Shown in pieces: positions 17,934 to 29,598 of a DNA stretch of 64,000 bases. Numbering within the stretch: the first letter of the stretch is position 1; each line of letters opens with the position of its first letter. The stretch covers positions 495,396-559,395 of the forward strand of contig JAVJOO010000004.1 of assembly GCA_040216735.1 (NCBI GenBank), given 5' to 3'. The notes beneath the pieces were generated by a model. The model did no database searches, had not been told where the DNA came from, and saw only the letters and a list, made by a program, of their open reading frames with translations. A program made the position numbers and the translations under genes. The stretch comes from Alphaproteobacteria bacterium. GTDB lineage: Bacteria > Pseudomonadota > Alphaproteobacteria > SHVP01.

Positions 17934-18548
17934 ATGGACGACTCACTTAAGGAACTTGGCGAATACATCGCGGCGGCGTTGACCGACCAAGTCAACGCGG
18001 TCGAGGTTGCCCATAGCGAGTTGATGATTCTGGCGACCCCGGGCGGCGTGGCCAAGGTTCTTTCGTTCCTGAAAGACGACCCGGCCTGCCAGTTCAAAGT
18101 GCTGATCGACATTTGCGGCGTCGACTATCCCGAACGCGGTCGACGGTTCGACGTTGTCTACAATTTGCTAAGTCTAACGCACAATCAGCGGGTCCGTGTG
18201 AAGGTTCAGGTCGACGAATCGACGCCAGTCCCTTCCGTGCATGGTATTTTTTCCTCCGCCGGATGGTTTGAACGTGAAGTGTGGGACATGTATGGCGTCA
18301 TGTTCTCCGATCATCCCGACCTTCGCCGCTTGCTCACGGACTACGGCTTCGAAGGGCATCCACTCCGAAAGGATTTCCCACTGACCGGATTCGTCGAAGT
18401 ACGTTATGACGAAGACGAAAAGCGCGTCGTGTACGAACCAGTTAAACTCACCCAGGAATTTCGCCGGTTTGACTTCTTGAGCCCTTGGGAAGGGACCGAC
18501 TACGTGCTGCCAGGCGACGAGAAAAGCACACCGGCGGATGGCAAGTGA
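17934..18548 (+). CDS. nuoC: NADH-quinone oxidoreductase subunit C
   Basis: 30-kDa-type subunit of the connecting module, which docks NuoD. 204 aa. The signature ReVWDMYGV is present as [12 protein letters not shown] (about residues 112-123), followed by [23 protein letters not shown]. It is separate from NuoD, as in alphaproteobacteria and mitochondria, rather than fused as in enteric bacteria. Its TGA overlaps the nuoD ATG by one base. Confidence 0.97.
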   Translation: MDDSLKELGEYIAAALTDQVNAVEVAHSELMILATPGGVAKVLSFLKDDPACQFKVLIDICGVDYPERGRRFDVVYNLLSLTHNQRVRVKVQVDESTPVPSVHGIFSSAGWFEREVWDMYGVMFSDHPDLRRLLTDYGFEGHPLRKDFPLTGFVEVRYDEDEKRVVYEPVKLTQEFRRFDFLSPWEGTDYVLPGDEKSTPADGK

Positions 18549-19726
18549 TGGCTGAGCCGACAATCAGCAGCTACACACTGAATTTCGGGCCGCAGCACCC
18601 GGCCGCTCACGGCGTTCTACGCCTCGTTCTCGAGATGGAAGGCGAGGTCGTTCGGCGTACCGACCCGCACATCGGTCTCTTGCATCGCGGCACCGAGAAA
18701 CTCATCGAGTACAAGACCTACCTTCAGGCCATTCCGTATTTCGACCGCCTCGATTACGTGTCGATGATGTGTCAGGAACACGCCTTCGTCTTAGCGGTCG
18801 AAAAACTCCTGGATATCGAAGTCCCGGCGCGGGGCAAGAAGATACGCATTCTCTTTAGTGAGATCACTCGAATCCTAAATCACCTCCTCAACATCACGAC
18901 TCAGGCAATGGATGTTGGTGCCATGACGCCGACCCTATGGGCCTTCGAAGAGCGTGAGAAGTTGATGGAGTTCTACGAGCGGGTTTCCGGATCGCGCATG
19001 CATGCGGCGTATTTTCGCGTGGGCGGCGTTCACCAAGACCTTCCTGCGGGCCTACTCGAAGACATCGCGCAGTTCTGCGAGACTTTCCCGAGCGTGATTG
19101 TCAACATCGAAGGGTTGCTCACTGAAAACCGGATTTTCAAGCAGCGGAATGTAGACGTTGGCGTCGTGCCCGCGGACGATGCGATGGACTGGGGCTTCTC
19201 GGGCGTGATGCTTCGCGGGTCCGGGGTTCCATGGGACCTTCGCAAGTCACAACCCTATGACGGCTATGAACATTTCGATTTTGACATTCCCGTCGGAAAG
19301 AACGGCGACTGTTACGACCGTTATCTCTGCCGGATCGAGGAAATGCGCCAGAGCGTCCGCATCATCGAGCAATGCCTAGCAGATATGCCGAGCGGTCCAG
19401 TCTCCGCTCAAAACAATAAAGTCGTTCCGCCCACGCGGGGCGAGATGAAGAACTCGATGGAAGCTCTCATCCATCACTTCAAACTCTACACCGAAGGCTT
19501 CCACGTACCTGCAGGCGAGACCTACACCGCGGTCGAGGCCCCAAAGGGCGAGTTCGGCGTCTACCTTGTGGCCGACGGCACCAACCAACCGTACCGCTGC
19601 AAGATTCGCGCGCCCGGATACGCTCATCTCCAGGCCCTAGACTATATGTGCAAGGGGCACATGCTTGCCGATACGGTTGCGATCATCGGTAGCCAGGACA
19701 TTGTCTTCGGGGAGATCGACCGATGA
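18548..19726 (+). CDS. nuoD: NADH-quinone oxidoreductase subunit D
   Basis: 49-kDa-type subunit that forms most of the quinone-reducing pocket with NuoB. 392 aa. The N-terminus [15 protein letters not shown] (residues 11-25) holds the conserved quinone-site histidine loop, then [14 protein letters not shown] and the C-terminal DIVFGEIDR end typical of the family. The ATG at 18548 overlaps the nuoC stop; the longer upstream frame is a shadow. It overlaps nuoE by ATGA. Confidence 0.97.
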   Translation: MAEPTISSYTLNFGPQHPAAHGVLRLVLEMEGEVVRRTDPHIGLLHRGTEKLIEYKTYLQAIPYFDRLDYVSMMCQEHAFVLAVEKLLDIEVPARGKKIRILFSEITRILNHLLNITTQAMDVGAMTPTLWAFEEREKLMEFYERVSGSRMHAAYFRVGGVHQDLPAGLLEDIAQFCETFPSVIVNIEGLLTENRIFKQRNVDVGVVPADDAMDWGFSGVMLRGSGVPWDLRKSQPYDGYEHFDFDIPVGKNGDCYDRYLCRIEEMRQSVRIIEQCLADMPSGPVSAQNNKVVPPTRGEMKNSMEALIHHFKLYTEGFHVPAGETYTAVEAPKGEFGVYLVADGTNQPYRCKIRAPGYAHLQALDYMCKGHMLADTVAIIGSQDIVFGEIDR

Positions 19727-20334
19727 TCGTTCAAAAGACTGCGCCGCCCGAACAACAACCGGCGACCTTCGAATTTTCAGCCGAGAACCAGGAAAAAGCG
19801 AAGGCGATTATCGCGCGTTATCCGCAAGGGCGTCAGGCTAGCGCAATCATGCCGCTTTTCGATCTCGCGCAACGGCAACACGACGGTTGGCTGCCGACAG
19901 CTGCAATGGACTACGTGGCGAAGATGCTCGATGTGCCGCGGATGCGCGCCTATGAGGTGGCGACATTCTATTCGATGTACAACCTCGCACCGATCGGCAA
20001 GCATTTGATTCGAGTCTGCACAACGACACCGTGCGAGCTTCGCGGTAGCGCCGAGGTCGTTGAAACGTGTAAAGCGGCGCTCGGGGTCGGGCTCAACGAA
20101 ACGACTGCGGATGGGCTTTTTACTCTTCGCGAAGCCGAGTGCTTGGGTGCCTGCGTCAATGCGCCGGTCGTGTGGATCGGCGATGATTACTATGAAGATG
20201 TCGACACCGACTCGATGCGCAAGATAGTCGAAGCGCTTCGCGCCGGAAACACACCGCCACCGGGATCCCAAAAAGGTCGTCAAACATCGGCACCAATTGG
20301 CGGCCCAACGACCCTCAAGGAGCAAACGGTCTAA
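19723..20334 (+). CDS. nuoE: NADH-quinone oxidoreductase subunit E
   Basis: 24-kDa-type subunit of the NADH-oxidising module with the [2Fe-2S] cluster N1a. 203 aa. Thioredoxin-like fold; cluster ligands C99 and C104 ([12 protein letters not shown]) and C140 and C144 ([10 protein letters not shown]). The last ~40 residues ([17 protein letters not shown]) form a flexible tail also seen in other alphaproteobacteria. Start overlaps nuoD (ATGA), stop overlaps nuoF (TAATG). Confidence 0.97.
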   Translation: MIVQKTAPPEQQPATFEFSAENQEKAKAIIARYPQGRQASAIMPLFDLAQRQHDGWLPTAAMDYVAKMLDVPRMRAYEVATFYSMYNLAPIGKHLIRVCTTTPCELRGSAEVVETCKAALGVGLNETTADGLFTLREAECLGACVNAPVVWIGDDYYEDVDTDSMRKIVEALRAGNTPPPGSQKGRQTSAPIGGPTTLKEQTV

Positions 20335-21629
20335 TGCTGCAGGATAAGGACCGGATATTTACCAACCTCTACGGCATCCACGATTGGCGCCTCGCAGGCG
20401 CGCGGGCGCGTGGGGACTGGGACAATACCAAAGCTCTGCTCGATCTCGGGCGGGACAAAATTATCGACGAAGTAAAGGCATCGGGCCTACGCGGTCGCGG
20501 TGGCGCCGGATTCCCGACCGGCCTCAAATGGTCGTTCATGCCAAAGCAGTCTGATGGGCGCCCGCACTACTTGATCGTCAATGCCGACGAAGGTGAACCG
20601 GGAACGTGCAAGGATCGCGACTTGATGCGTCACGATCCCCACAAGCTGCTCGAAGGTTGCCTGATCGCAGGTTTCGCGATGGGTGCCCATGCTTGCTACA
20701 TTTACATCCGCGGCGAATTCATCCGCGAAGCCGAGCATCTCGAGGCTGCGATTGCCGAAGCCTACGACGCAGGTTTGCTGGGCAAGAACGCATGCGGCTC
20801 AGGCTGGCAATACGACATTTACGTTCATCGCGGGGCCGGCGCCTATATTTGCGGCGAAGAGATGGCGCTCATCGAAAGCCTTGAGGGCAAAAAAGGCCAA
20901 CCACGGTTGAAGCCGCCGTTCCCCGCGAATATGGGGGTCTGGGGCTCGCCAACCACAGTCAACAACGTGGAAAGCATTGCCGTCGTCCCGACAATTCTAC
21001 GGCGCGGCGGCAGTTGGTTCGCCGGATTTGGTCGCGAACGCAACACTGGGACGAAGGTGTTTTGTATTTCGGGCCACGTGAACAACCCCTGCAATGTCGA
21101 AGAGGAAATGGGCATCCCGCTCCGCGAACTTGTCGAAAAACATGCGGGAGGCGTGCGGGGCGGCTGGGATAATCTTCTGGCCATCATCCCGGGCGGGTCT
21201 TCGGTGCGGTTGTTGCCTCGGTCGATTTGCGACACCGTCTTGATGGACTTCGATTCCTTGGCGGCCGAGAAATCGGGACTTGGTACCGCGGCTGTCATAG
21301 TCATGGACAAAAGTACCGATATCGTCGCTGCGATTGCGCGGTTGTCGAAGTTCTACATGCATGAAAGCTGCGGCCAATGCACTCCGTGTCGCGAAGGGAC
21401 GGGGTGGATGTGGCGAGTCATGGAACGACTCGTGACCGGAGAGGCACATGTCGAAGAGATCGACTTGCTTCTGGATGTCGCCAGCCAAATCGAAGGGCAT
21501 ACAATTTGCGCTCATGGCGACGCCAGTGCGTGGCCGATCCAAGGCCTAATGCGCCATTTCCGACCGGAAGTGGAGCGCCGTCTCCTAGAAAAACAGCGCG
21601 CGACGTCGGCCGCTGCCCAAGCGGCGTAG
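20334..21629 (+). CDS. nuoF: NADH-quinone oxidoreductase subunit F
   Basis: 51-kDa-type subunit that binds NADH and FMN and carries [4Fe-4S] cluster N3. 431 aa. The nucleotide-binding glycine loop [13 protein letters not shown] is at residues 54-66; the FMN-site motif [15 protein letters not shown] is at about 178-193; N3 ligands are C346, C349, C352 ([11 protein letters not shown]) and C392 (HTICAHGD). The ATG overlaps the nuoE stop. nuoG follows after 9 nt. Confidence 0.98.
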   Translation: MLQDKDRIFTNLYGIHDWRLAGARARGDWDNTKALLDLGRDKIIDEVKASGLRGRGGAGFPTGLKWSFMPKQSDGRPHYLIVNADEGEPGTCKDRDLMRHDPHKLLEGCLIAGFAMGAHACYIYIRGEFIREAEHLEAAIAEAYDAGLLGKNACGSGWQYDIYVHRGAGAYICGEEMALIESLEGKKGQPRLKPPFPANMGVWGSPTTVNNVESIAVVPTILRRGGSWFAGFGRERNTGTKVFCISGHVNNPCNVEEEMGIPLRELVEKHAGGVRGGWDNLLAIIPGGSSVRLLPRSICDTVLMDFDSLAAEKSGLGTAAVIVMDKSTDIVAAIARLSKFYMHESCGQCTPCREGTGWMWRVMERLVTGEAHVEEIDLLLDVASQIEGHTICAHGDASAWPIQGLMRHFRPEVERRLLEKQRATSAAAQAA

Positions 21630-21638
21630 GACTAAACC

Positions 21639-23699
21639 ATGGCGACACTCACCATCGACGGCAACGAAGTAACGGTCGAGGACGGCCTGACGGTCCTTCA
21701 AGCCTGCGAGCTCGCTGGCGCCGAGGTGCCGAGGTTCTGTTATCACGACCGCTTATCGATCGCCGGAAATTGCCGGATGTGCCTGGTCGAAATGGAAAAG
21801 TCGCCGAAACCGATTGCCTCCTGCGCGATGCCGGTCGCAGAGGGCATGGTGATCCACACCAATACGCCTTCGGTCAAGAAGGCGCGAGAAGGGGTGATGG
21901 AGTTTCTCCTCATCAATCACCCCCTCGATTGCCCGATATGCGATCAGGGTGGCGAATGCGACCTGCAGGACCAAGCAATGGCGTTCGGGAGAGACCGAAA
22001 CCGCTACATCGAAAATAAACGCGCCGTTAAGGACAAAGACCTTGGCCCGCTGGTAAAGACCATCATGACGCGCTGCATTCATTGCACGCGTTGTATTCGC
22101 TTTGCGACCGAAGTGGCCGGTGTCGAAGAACTTGGCGCAACGGGTCGCGGCGAAGAAATGGAAGTAGGGACCTATGTCGAACGGGCCCTTACCTCCGAGC
22201 TTTCAGGGAACATCGTCGATCTATGCCCGGTCGGTGCCCTCACATCGAAGCCTTACTCGTTCAGCGCACGCCCCTGGGAACTGAGAAAGACCCAGACGAT
22301 TGACGTGATGGATGCGGTTGGCAGCAATATCAGAGTGGATGCCCGCGGTCGGGAAATCATGCGCGTGCTCCCAAGACTTAACGAAGAGATCAACGAAGAG
22401 TGGATCTCCGATAAGGCACGCTATGCCTGCGACGGTCTGCAACACGGTCGTCTTGACCGGCCCTACGTCCGCAAAGACGGCAAACTCGTACCCGTCAGTT
22501 GGGGCGAAGCATTTGACGCCATAGCCGAAAAGTTGAAGTCGGTAAACGGCGCGAACATCGGCGCGATTGCCGGCGACATTGTCGACGCAGAATCTATGGT
22601 GGCTCTCAAGGACCTCATGACCGCCTTGGGTTCGACCAATATCGACTGCCGCCAGGACGGTGCCAAACTCGATCCGCAGGCGCGTGTCAGCTACCTTTTC
22701 AACACCGGAATCGCCGGCATCGAAGATGCAGACGCGCTTCTTCTTATCGGTACTAATCCGCGTTGGGAGGCCCCGCTCGTCAATGCGCGCATTCGCAAGC
22801 GATGGTTGCGGGGTAACTTCCCCATAGGCTTGGTCGGAGTTCCCCACGACTTGACCTGCGACGCAAGCTATTTGGGGGGCGGTCCGGAATCGCTCAAGGA
22901 AGTCCTCAGCGGCAACGGGTTCTCGGAAATTCTAGCAAGCGCAAAACGTCCGATGCTGATCGTGGGGCAGGGCGCCTTGACGCGACCAGACGGCGGGGCC
23001 GTCCTCAGGTTGGCGCGGAATATTGCCGAGAAATTTGGCCTTGTTTCATCAGAATGGAACGGGTTCAACGTCTTGCATACAGCAGCCGCCCGCGTCGGCG
23101 GACTGGATATAGGGTTTGTCCCAACGTCCGGTGGAAAAGACGTCGAAGGCATCCTTGCCGGCGCTGAGTCAGGTACGATTGGCCTTGTGTACCTCCTCGG
23201 AGCCGACGAAGTCGATATGTCCCGCCTAGCCAAAACCTTTGTGGTCTATCAAGGGCACCACGGGGATGCAGGCGCCGCAGCCGCAGACGTCGTCCTCCCA
23301 GGCGCCGCATACACAGAAAAGCCCGGCACCTACGTGAATACCGAGGGACGGGTCCAAAGGGCTTTGCGCGCTGCTTTTCCGCCGGGGGAGGCTAGGGAAG
23401 ACTGGGCTATTCTCCGCGCACTATCGGAACGCGTCGGACATCGACTTCCGTACGACACATTGGAAGAAGTCCGTCAGCGACTTACTGAAGTCGCACCTAC
23501 GTTCGCCGATTCCGACACCTTGGCCGCGGCTCCTTGGGCCAGCTTCGGCACCGAAACAGACACAACGTCTCAGCCCTTCGTGGAACCAATCAGAGACTTT
23601 TACCTGACGAACGCGGTCTGTCGCGCCTCCACCACGATGGCGCAATGCAGTGAATCATTCAGTCGCCAAGCCGAACCGGGGACTGGCACCAATGGCTAG
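21639..23699 (+). CDS. nuoG: NADH-quinone oxidoreductase subunit G
   Basis: 75-kDa-type subunit, 686 aa, carrying clusters N1b, N4 and N5 in the peripheral arm. Ligands seen: C34, C45, C48, C62 for the [2Fe-2S] cluster; H94, C98, C101 and C107 ([15 protein letters not shown]) for N5; C146, C149, C152 and C196 ([18 protein letters not shown]) for N4. The remainder is a molybdopterin-oxidoreductase-like fold without molybdenum ligands. The extra cluster N7 motif found in E. coli is not seen, fitting the alphaproteobacterial form. The 3' end overlaps nuoH by 8 nt. Confidence 0.97.
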   Translation: MATLTIDGNEVTVEDGLTVLQACELAGAEVPRFCYHDRLSIAGNCRMCLVEMEKSPKPIASCAMPVAEGMVIHTNTPSVKKAREGVMEFLLINHPLDCPICDQGGECDLQDQAMAFGRDRNRYIENKRAVKDKDLGPLVKTIMTRCIHCTRCIRFATEVAGVEELGATGRGEEMEVGTYVERALTSELSGNIVDLCPVGALTSKPYSFSARPWELRKTQTIDVMDAVGSNIRVDARGREIMRVLPRLNEEINEEWISDKARYACDGLQHGRLDRPYVRKDGKLVPVSWGEAFDAIAEKLKSVNGANIGAIAGDIVDAESMVALKDLMTALGSTNIDCRQDGAKLDPQARVSYLFNTGIAGIEDADALLLIGTNPRWEAPLVNARIRKRWLRGNFPIGLVGVPHDLTCDASYLGGGPESLKEVLSGNGFSEILASAKRPMLIVGQGALTRPDGGAVLRLARNIAEKFGLVSSEWNGFNVLHTAAARVGGLDIGFVPTSGGKDVEGILAGAESGTIGLVYLLGADEVDMSRLAKTFVVYQGHHGDAGAAAADVVLPGAAYTEKPGTYVNTEGRVQRALRAAFPPGEAREDWAILRALSERVGHRLPYDTLEEVRQRLTEVAPTFADSDTLAAAPWASFGTETDTTSQPFVEPIRDFYLTNAVCRASTTMAQCSESFSRQAEPGTGTNG

Positions 23700-24705
23700 T
23701 TTCTGGGCCGATTGGCTCTTCCCGTTCTTGATCATCGTCGCTCAAATTCTGGCGGTCGCGCTCCCGATCGCCGTCAGTGTCGCTTTTGTCGTGTATTTCG
23801 AACGCAAGGTGTTCGCTGCCATGACGTTGCGGCGCGGACCCAATGTGGTTGGCCCTTGGGGGGTGCTCCAATCCTTCGCCGACTTCATCAAGATCTTCTT
23901 CAAGGAAACGATCGTGCCCACCGGCGCAAACAAGATCGTGTTCCTGGCAGCGCCGGTCGTAACCTTCATCCTTGCGTTCATCGCCTGGGCGGTCGTTCCG
24001 TTCGCGCCGGGTTGGGTCGTCGCCGATATCAATGTCGGTATTCTTTACCTATTCGCGATATCGTCGCTGGGTGTTTACGGCATCGTCATGGCCGGTTGGG
24101 CGAGCAATTCGCGCTACCCTTTCCTCGGTGCTCTGCGTTCCGCCGCCCAAATGGTGTCGTACGAAGTCTCCATGGGCTTCGTGATTGTGACGGTCCTTCT
24201 CGTCGTTGGATCGCTCAACCTGAGTGACATCGTGATGGCCCAAGATCGCATTTGGTTTGCGATCCCGTTATTCCCGATGTTCATCATCTTCTTCATCTCG
24301 GCTTTGGCAGAAACGAACCGCCATCCGTTCGATCTTCCGGAAGCCGAATCTGAACTCGTAGCGGGCTATCAGGTCGAATATTCGGCAATCGCGTTCGTTC
24401 TATTTTTCCTCGCCGAATACGCGAACATGATTTTGATGAGCGCCATGACGGCGATCCTATTCTTGGGCGGTTGGCTCCCACCGTTTGACATTGCCCCGTT
24501 CAACTGGATTCCGGGCCCGATCTGGTTCGTCTTGAAGATCGTGTTCCTTCTCTTCGTCTTCGTCTGGGTGCGGGCTACGTTCCCGCGCTACCGTTACGAC
24601 CAACTTATGCGTTTGGGATGGAAGGTGTTTCTCCCGTTTTCACTTCTTTGGGTGGTTCTCACAGCGGGCGTTTTGCTGTGGTTCGACCTATTGCCGCAGG
24701 GTTAA
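23692..24705 (+). CDS. nuoH: NADH-quinone oxidoreductase subunit H
   Basis: Membrane subunit that joins the two arms and lines the quinone channel. 337 aa with eight predicted transmembrane helices. The quinone-site loops are recognisable: [20 protein letters not shown] split as ERKVFAAM and [11 protein letters not shown] near residues 33-50, and [20 protein letters not shown] near 205-222. The ATG at 23692 is preferred over a GTG at 23650 because it gives the normal N-terminus; it overlaps nuoG by 8 nt. Confidence 0.97.
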   Translation: MASFWADWLFPFLIIVAQILAVALPIAVSVAFVVYFERKVFAAMTLRRGPNVVGPWGVLQSFADFIKIFFKETIVPTGANKIVFLAAPVVTFILAFIAWAVVPFAPGWVVADINVGILYLFAISSLGVYGIVMAGWASNSRYPFLGALRSAAQMVSYEVSMGFVIVTVLLVVGSLNLSDIVMAQDRIWFAIPLFPMFIIFFISALAETNRHPFDLPEAESELVAGYQVEYSAIAFVLFFLAEYANMILMSAMTAILFLGGWLPPFDIAPFNWIPGPIWFVLKIVFLLFVFVWVRATFPRYRYDQLMRLGWKVFLPFSLLWVVLTAGVLLWFDLLPQG

Positions 24706-24708
24706 CGA

Positions 24709-25197
24709 ATGGCATTTCTCGATCAGGGCGTTCGTTCCCTTTTTCTTGTCGAATTGGTCAAGGGGATGGGCCTGACCTTCAGCTACATGTTCAAAAAGAA
24801 GGTGACGATCAACTACCCCTTTGAAAAGGGTACCCTTAGTCCACGGTTTCGCGGGGAACATGCTCTACGGCGATACCCTAACGGAGAGGAACGCTGCATC
24901 GCCTGCAAATTGTGCGAAGCGGTTTGCCCGGCCCAAGCTATCACCATCGAAGCGGAGCCGCGTGCAGACGGGTCTAGGCGAACGACTCGGTACGATATCG
25001 ACATGACGAAGTGCATTTACTGCGGGTTCTGCCAAGAGGCGTGCCCGGTCGACGCAATTGTCGAAGGACCGAACTTCGAGTTTGCAGCGGAGACCCGCGA
25101 AGAATTGCTGTACGACAAGCATAAATTGCTCGCAAACGGCGACCGCTGGGAGCGTGAAATCGCTTCCAACCTCGCCAAAGACGCGCCTTACAGGTAG
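24709..25197 (+). CDS. nuoI: NADH-quinone oxidoreductase subunit I
   Basis: Ferredoxin-like subunit with clusters N6a and N6b, passing electrons toward N2. 162 aa. The two [4Fe-4S] motifs are C63-C66-C69...C73 ([12 protein letters not shown]) and C102-C105-C108...C112 ([12 protein letters not shown]). The N-terminal amphipathic part ([19 protein letters not shown]) is the usual membrane-docking helix. It begins 3 nt after nuoH. Confidence 0.98.
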   Translation: MAFLDQGVRSLFLVELVKGMGLTFSYMFKKKVTINYPFEKGTLSPRFRGEHALRRYPNGEERCIACKLCEAVCPAQAITIEAEPRADGSRRTTRYDIDMTKCIYCGFCQEACPVDAIVEGPNFEFAAETREELLYDKHKLLANGDRWEREIASNLAKDAPYR

Positions 25198-25208
25198 AAC
25201 GCCGCATT

Positions 25209-25823
25209 ATGCTCCTAACGGCTGTCGCATTTTATATCTTTGCCTCGATCCTCATCGCCTCGGCGGTACTCGTCATCGGCGCGCGTAATCCCGTCCATTC
25301 GGTGTTTTTCCTAATTCTTGCGTTCTTCAACGCAGCAGGACTATTTGTGCTGGCCGGCGCCGAATTCCTCGCGATGATCTTAGTGATCGTCTATGTGGGT
25401 GCCGTCGCAGTTTTGTTCATGTTCGTCGTGATGATGCTCGACATCAATTTCGCTCGATTGCGGGAAGGTTTTCTCCAGTACCTCCCGGTAGGCGCCTTGG
25501 TTGGCCTAATCTTACTTGTTGAACTGATCTTCATTGTGACAACCCAGGTCAATGTGCCCGAGGTCCTCGCAATAAGCGCAGCCCCGACACCCGCTATCAG
25601 TGACATCACCAACACCGACGCGTTGGGCCGCTTGATCTATACCCACTACATTTACTTGTTCCAGGCGGGCGGCCTGATCCTCCTTGTCGCGATGATCGGC
25701 GCCATTGTTCTCACATTGCGTGAACGCCCCGGTGTGAGGAAACAGCGCATCGCCGACCAGGTCGGTCGTCGCCGCGATGAATCGGTCGAGATAAGAAAGA
25801 TCACCCCGGGGAGCGGTATCTGA
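25209..25823 (+). CDS. nuoJ: NADH-quinone oxidoreductase subunit J
   Basis: Membrane subunit, 204 aa, with five transmembrane helices. The conserved helix-3 stretch [20 protein letters not shown] is present at about residues 57-76, including the tyrosine/glycine region that changes shape during turnover. The C-terminal 35 residues are polar ([18 protein letters not shown]). Its TGA overlaps the nuoK ATG by one base. Confidence 0.96.
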   Translation: MLLTAVAFYIFASILIASAVLVIGARNPVHSVFFLILAFFNAAGLFVLAGAEFLAMILVIVYVGAVAVLFMFVVMMLDINFARLREGFLQYLPVGALVGLILLVELIFIVTTQVNVPEVLAISAAPTPAISDITNTDALGRLIYTHYIYLFQAGGLILLVAMIGAIVLTLRERPGVRKQRIADQVGRRRDESVEIRKITPGSGI

Positions 25824-26131
25824 TGGAGATCGGGATCGGGCATTACCTGACCGTCGGGGCCATTCTGTTCACCATCGGCGTGTTCGGAATCTTTCTGAAC
25901 AGAAAGAACGTCATCATTATCCTGATGTCCGTCGAACTGATCTTGTTAGCGGTCAACATCAATCTGGTTGGATTCTCAGCCCATCTGAGCGATTTGGTCG
26001 GTCAAATCTTCGCCATGTTCATCTTGACTGTTGCCGCGGCCGAGGCGGCAATCGGTTTGGCGATCTTGGTTGTGTACTTCCGCAACCGAGGAACGATCGA
26101 AGTCGAAGAAATCAGCGTGATGAAGGGGTAG
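25823..26131 (+). CDS. nuoK: NADH-quinone oxidoreductase subunit K
   Basis: Small three-helix proton-channel subunit, 102 aa. Key membrane glutamates are in [15 protein letters not shown] (about residues 33-47) and [19 protein letters not shown] (about 69-87). Size and layout are standard. nuoL follows after 5 nt. Confidence 0.97.
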   Translation: MEIGIGHYLTVGAILFTIGVFGIFLNRKNVIIILMSVELILLAVNINLVGFSAHLSDLVGQIFAMFILTVAAAEAAIGLAILVVYFRNRGTIEVEEISVMKG

Positions 26132-26136
26132 GGGAG

Positions 26137-28077
26137 ATGATGTACATTCTTATCGTTTTCCTCCCTGGCATCGCTGCACTGCTCGTCGGCTTTTTCGGTC
26201 GCGTCCTGGGCGACCGTCCGTCGCAATTGATTACCAGCCTCGCCGTAACCCTAAGCGCAATTCTGTCTATAGTCGGTTTCATCCAGATTACCGGCACCGA
26301 CGACATAGAGCACGTCCAACTCCTCCATTGGATATCGTCCGGCGGTTTGGATTTTTCGTGGGCCATTCTGGTCGACCCTCTAACGGCAGTAATGTTCGTC
26401 GTCGTGAATGGCGTTTCGGCGCTCGTTCATTGGTACTCGATCGGCTACATGAGCCACGATCGTCACAAAGCGCGATTCTTCGCGTACCTGTCGCTCTTCA
26501 CCTTCGCGATGCTGATGCTCGTCTCGGCGGACAACTTCGTTCAGTTGTTCTTCGGCTGGGAAGGTGTCGGACTAGCCTCTTACCTTTTGATCGGTTTTTG
26601 GTACGACCGCCCCTCTGCCAACGCTGCTGCAATCAAAGCGTTCGTCGTCAACCGAGTCGGCGACTTCGGCTTCGCCCTCGGGATTATGGCGATCTTCTTG
26701 GTCTTCGGTTCCGTCGATTACGCAACAGTTTTTGCGATGGCGCCGGAAATGACCGGGATGTCAATCGGGTTCCTCGGAATGGAACTCGACACCCTTACCG
26801 TCATTACGTTTCTGTTGTTTATCGGTGCGATGGGAAAGTCAGCTCAGATTTTCCTCCACACCTGGCTGCCCGACGCGATGGAGGGCCCGACACCTGTATC
26901 GGCACTAATCCATGCGGCGACAATGGTCACCGCCGGCGTCTTTCTGGTGGCGAGGGCGTCACCGCTATTCGAACTAGCGCCGATCACACTCGGATTCGTT
27001 ACGGTCGTTGGAGCCATTACCGCCCTTTTTGCAGGCACCGTCGCTCTCGCCCAGAACGATATCAAACGCGTTATTGCATATTCGACGTGCAGCCAACTTG
27101 GCTACATGTTTTTTGCTGCGGGCCTTTCAGCTTATTCGGTGGCGGTGTTTCACCTTTTCACCCATGCGTTTTTCAAGGCGCTCCTTTTTCTCGGAGCAGG
27201 ATCAGTCATTCATGCAATGTCGGACGAGCAAGACATGCGCAAGATGGGTGGACTGTTTAGCCTGATGCCACTGACCGGAACCATGATGTGGATCGGGTCG
27301 TTGTCTTTAGCCGGTGTGGGCATATCCGGTGTGTTCGGTTTCTCAGGTTTTTATTCGAAGGACCTTATCCTCGAAGTGGCATGGGCCTCCGAGGCTTTTG
27401 GCGCCAATCTGGCGTTTTGGGTCGGGCTCGCGGTCGCTCTCCTAACCGCTCTCTATTCGGGTCGCCTGTTGTTCATGACGTTCCACGGTAAAACCCGCGC
27501 TAGCCAAGCCGCAATGGCCCACGCCCACGAAGCGCCCCTTAGCATGAACATTCCGAATATGGTGCTGACACTGGGAGCAATCCTCGCAGGTGTCTTCGCG
27601 GTACACGCCTTCACCGAAACCGAAGATTTCTGGGGCGCTGCTATCTTCATGCTCCCGGAAAGCTTGGAAGTACTGGACAAAGCGCACCACCTATCGTTCT
27701 GGGTGAAGATGATGCCCGTCTTTGCAGGCCTAATAGGGCTCTTGATGGCTTGGTATTTCTATATTCGCCGTCCGGACCTTCCTGCACGATTCGCGACGGC
27801 AAATCGACCGGTGTACGAGTTCCTGCTCAATAAATGGTACTTTGACGAAATCTACGAAGTCCTGTTGGTTCGCCCGGCCAAACTTCTTGGTTACACGTTG
27901 TGGCGGGTCGGCGATGGGCGAATCATCGACGGATTCGGCCCCGACGGATTTGCCGCCATGGTCATGGGATTGGCGCGCCGCTCTGCAGCACTTCAGTCCG
28001 GTTATTTGTACCATTACGCTTTTGCAATGCTGATCGGGGTTGCGGCCTTGGTTTCCTGGTTCCTTTTCTTTGGTTAA
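26137..28077 (+). CDS. nuoL: NADH-quinone oxidoreductase subunit L
   Basis: Distal antiporter-like proton-pumping subunit, 646 aa, with about 16 transmembrane helices and the long lateral helix at the C-terminus. Conserved motifs: FFGWEGVGLASYLLIGFW (about 138-155, with the pump glutamate), the helix-7/8 region MGKSAQIFLHTWLPDAMEGP (lysine and histidine), and IKRVIAYSTCSQLGYMF. ATG at 26137 or 26140. It is followed by nuoM after a 6 nt gap to its ATG. Confidence 0.97.
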   Translation: MMYILIVFLPGIAALLVGFFGRVLGDRPSQLITSLAVTLSAILSIVGFIQITGTDDIEHVQLLHWISSGGLDFSWAILVDPLTAVMFVVVNGVSALVHWYSIGYMSHDRHKARFFAYLSLFTFAMLMLVSADNFVQLFFGWEGVGLASYLLIGFWYDRPSANAAAIKAFVVNRVGDFGFALGIMAIFLVFGSVDYATVFAMAPEMTGMSIGFLGMELDTLTVITFLLFIGAMGKSAQIFLHTWLPDAMEGPTPVSALIHAATMVTAGVFLVARASPLFELAPITLGFVTVVGAITALFAGTVALAQNDIKRVIAYSTCSQLGYMFFAAGLSAYSVAVFHLFTHAFFKALLFLGAGSVIHAMSDEQDMRKMGGLFSLMPLTGTMMWIGSLSLAGVGISGVFGFSGFYSKDLILEVAWASEAFGANLAFWVGLAVALLTALYSGRLLFMTFHGKTRASQAAMAHAHEAPLSMNIPNMVLTLGAILAGVFAVHAFTETEDFWGAAIFMLPESLEVLDKAHHLSFWVKMMPVFAGLIGLLMAWYFYIRRPDLPARFATANRPVYEFLLNKWYFDEIYEVLLVRPAKLLGYTLWRVGDGRIIDGFGPDGFAAMVMGLARRSAALQSGYLYHYAFAMLIGVAALVSWFLFFG

Positions 28078-28083
28078 ACCTTG

Positions 28084-29595
28084 ATGTCCGACTGGCCCCT
28101 TTTATCTCTTGTAATCTTTGTGCCCCTCGTGGGCGCGTTGTTCATCCTAATCATTCGGGGTGATGAAGCGATCGTTGCACGCAACGCGAAGTTCGTTGCG
28201 CTGTGGACGACCCTTGGAACTTTCGTTCTTTCACTTCCCTTATGGATCGGTTTCGACAACCAAGACGCCGGCTTCCAGTTCGTCGAGCGCCACGCATGGC
28301 TCTCCGACGCGATCACTTACCATGTGGGCGTCGACGGCATTTCAATGCTGTTCATCATTCTTTCGACTTTTTTGATGCCGATCTGCATCCTCGCCAGTTG
28401 GGAGGCGATTCAAACCCGCGTCAAAGAATACATGATCGCTTTCCTTGTCATGGAAGCGACGATGATCGGCGTCTTCTCCTCCCTCGATTTTGTCTTGTTC
28501 TATCTGTTCTTCGAGGGCGGTTTGATTCCGATGTTCCTGATCATCGGGATTTGGGGCGGCGCCAATCGTATCTATGCGACCTTCAAGTTCTTTCTCTACA
28601 CCCTGCTTGGTTCCGTCCTCATGCTCTTGGCCATCATGGTCATGTATTTCGAGGCTGGAACCACCGACATTCCAACGCTCATAACCTATGGTTTCGACCC
28701 CTCTATTCAAACCTGGCTATGGTTGGCCTTCCTTGCATCATTCGCTGTCAAGGTTCCGATGTGGCCGGTCCACACCTGGCTTCCCGACGCGCACGTCGAA
28801 GCACCGACGGCTGGGTCAGTCATCCTCGCCGCGGTGCTCCTCAAGATGGGCGCCTATGGTTTCCTTCGCTTCTCCATTCCAATGCTGCCCGATGCAACGG
28901 TCTATTTCACGCCGCTGATCTTCACACTGAGCGTTATTGCCGTCGTCTATGGTTCTCTCGTGGCCTTGATGCAGGAGGATATGAAGAAGCTGGTCGCCTA
29001 TTCGTCCATCGCCCACATGGGCTTTGTGACGATCGGTATTTTCACTTTCACCCAACAAGGGATCGAAGGTGGAATTTTCCAGATGCTTAGTCACGGGCTG
29101 ATTTCGGGCGCGCTGTTCTTGTGCGTCGGCATTATCTACGACCGTATGCACACGCGACAAATCGCGAGATACGGCGGGTTGGTCCACCGTATGCCACGCT
29201 ATGCAACGTTTTTTCTGATTTTTACGCTGGCGAATGTGGGGCTTCCGGGAACCACCGGGTTCGTCGGGGAGTTCCTGGTCCTTGTCGGAGTATTCCAGGT
29301 CAACACGTGGGTTGCACTCATCGCGACCACCGGCGTGATCCTAAGCGCCTGCTACGCGCTATGGCTCTATCGTCGAGTTATCTTCGGCGTGTTGGAAAAA
29401 GCAGACCTCAAAAGCATCACCGATCTCAATCGACGGGAAGTCGCAATCCTGACACCACTGCTTGCAGCGATCATCTTCTTTGGCGTCTACCCGCAACCTC
29501 TACTCGATGTTATGCAGGCGTCGGTCGAGAACTTAATTTCCCAGCACCATGCAGCGCTCGACGCGGCCCGGTCGGTTCTCGTGGCGGGACACTAA
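28084..29595 (+). CDS. nuoM: NADH-quinone oxidoreductase subunit M
   Basis: Antiporter-like proton-pumping subunit, 503 aa, about 14 transmembrane helices. Motifs: [26 protein letters not shown] split around [10 protein letters not shown] and [14 protein letters not shown] (pump glutamate), [20 protein letters not shown]-type segment with its lysine, and [16 protein letters not shown]. The ATG at 28084 is preferred over a TTG one codon earlier. nuoN starts 3 nt after the stop. Confidence 0.97.
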   Translation: MSDWPLLSLVIFVPLVGALFILIIRGDEAIVARNAKFVALWTTLGTFVLSLPLWIGFDNQDAGFQFVERHAWLSDAITYHVGVDGISMLFIILSTFLMPICILASWEAIQTRVKEYMIAFLVMEATMIGVFSSLDFVLFYLFFEGGLIPMFLIIGIWGGANRIYATFKFFLYTLLGSVLMLLAIMVMYFEAGTTDIPTLITYGFDPSIQTWLWLAFLASFAVKVPMWPVHTWLPDAHVEAPTAGSVILAAVLLKMGAYGFLRFSIPMLPDATVYFTPLIFTLSVIAVVYGSLVALMQEDMKKLVAYSSIAHMGFVTIGIFTFTQQGIEGGIFQMLSHGLISGALFLCVGIIYDRMHTRQIARYGGLVHRMPRYATFFLIFTLANVGLPGTTGFVGEFLVLVGVFQVNTWVALIATTGVILSACYALWLYRRVIFGVLEKADLKSITDLNRREVAILTPLLAAIIFFGVYPQPLLDVMQASVENLISQHHAALDAARSVLVAGH

Positions 29596-29598
29596 GCC

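Noticed and set aside
26328-27260. 310-codon plus-strand frame inside nuoL
   Set aside because: Arg-rich translation with no family features, inside a strongly conserved membrane subunit in another frame.
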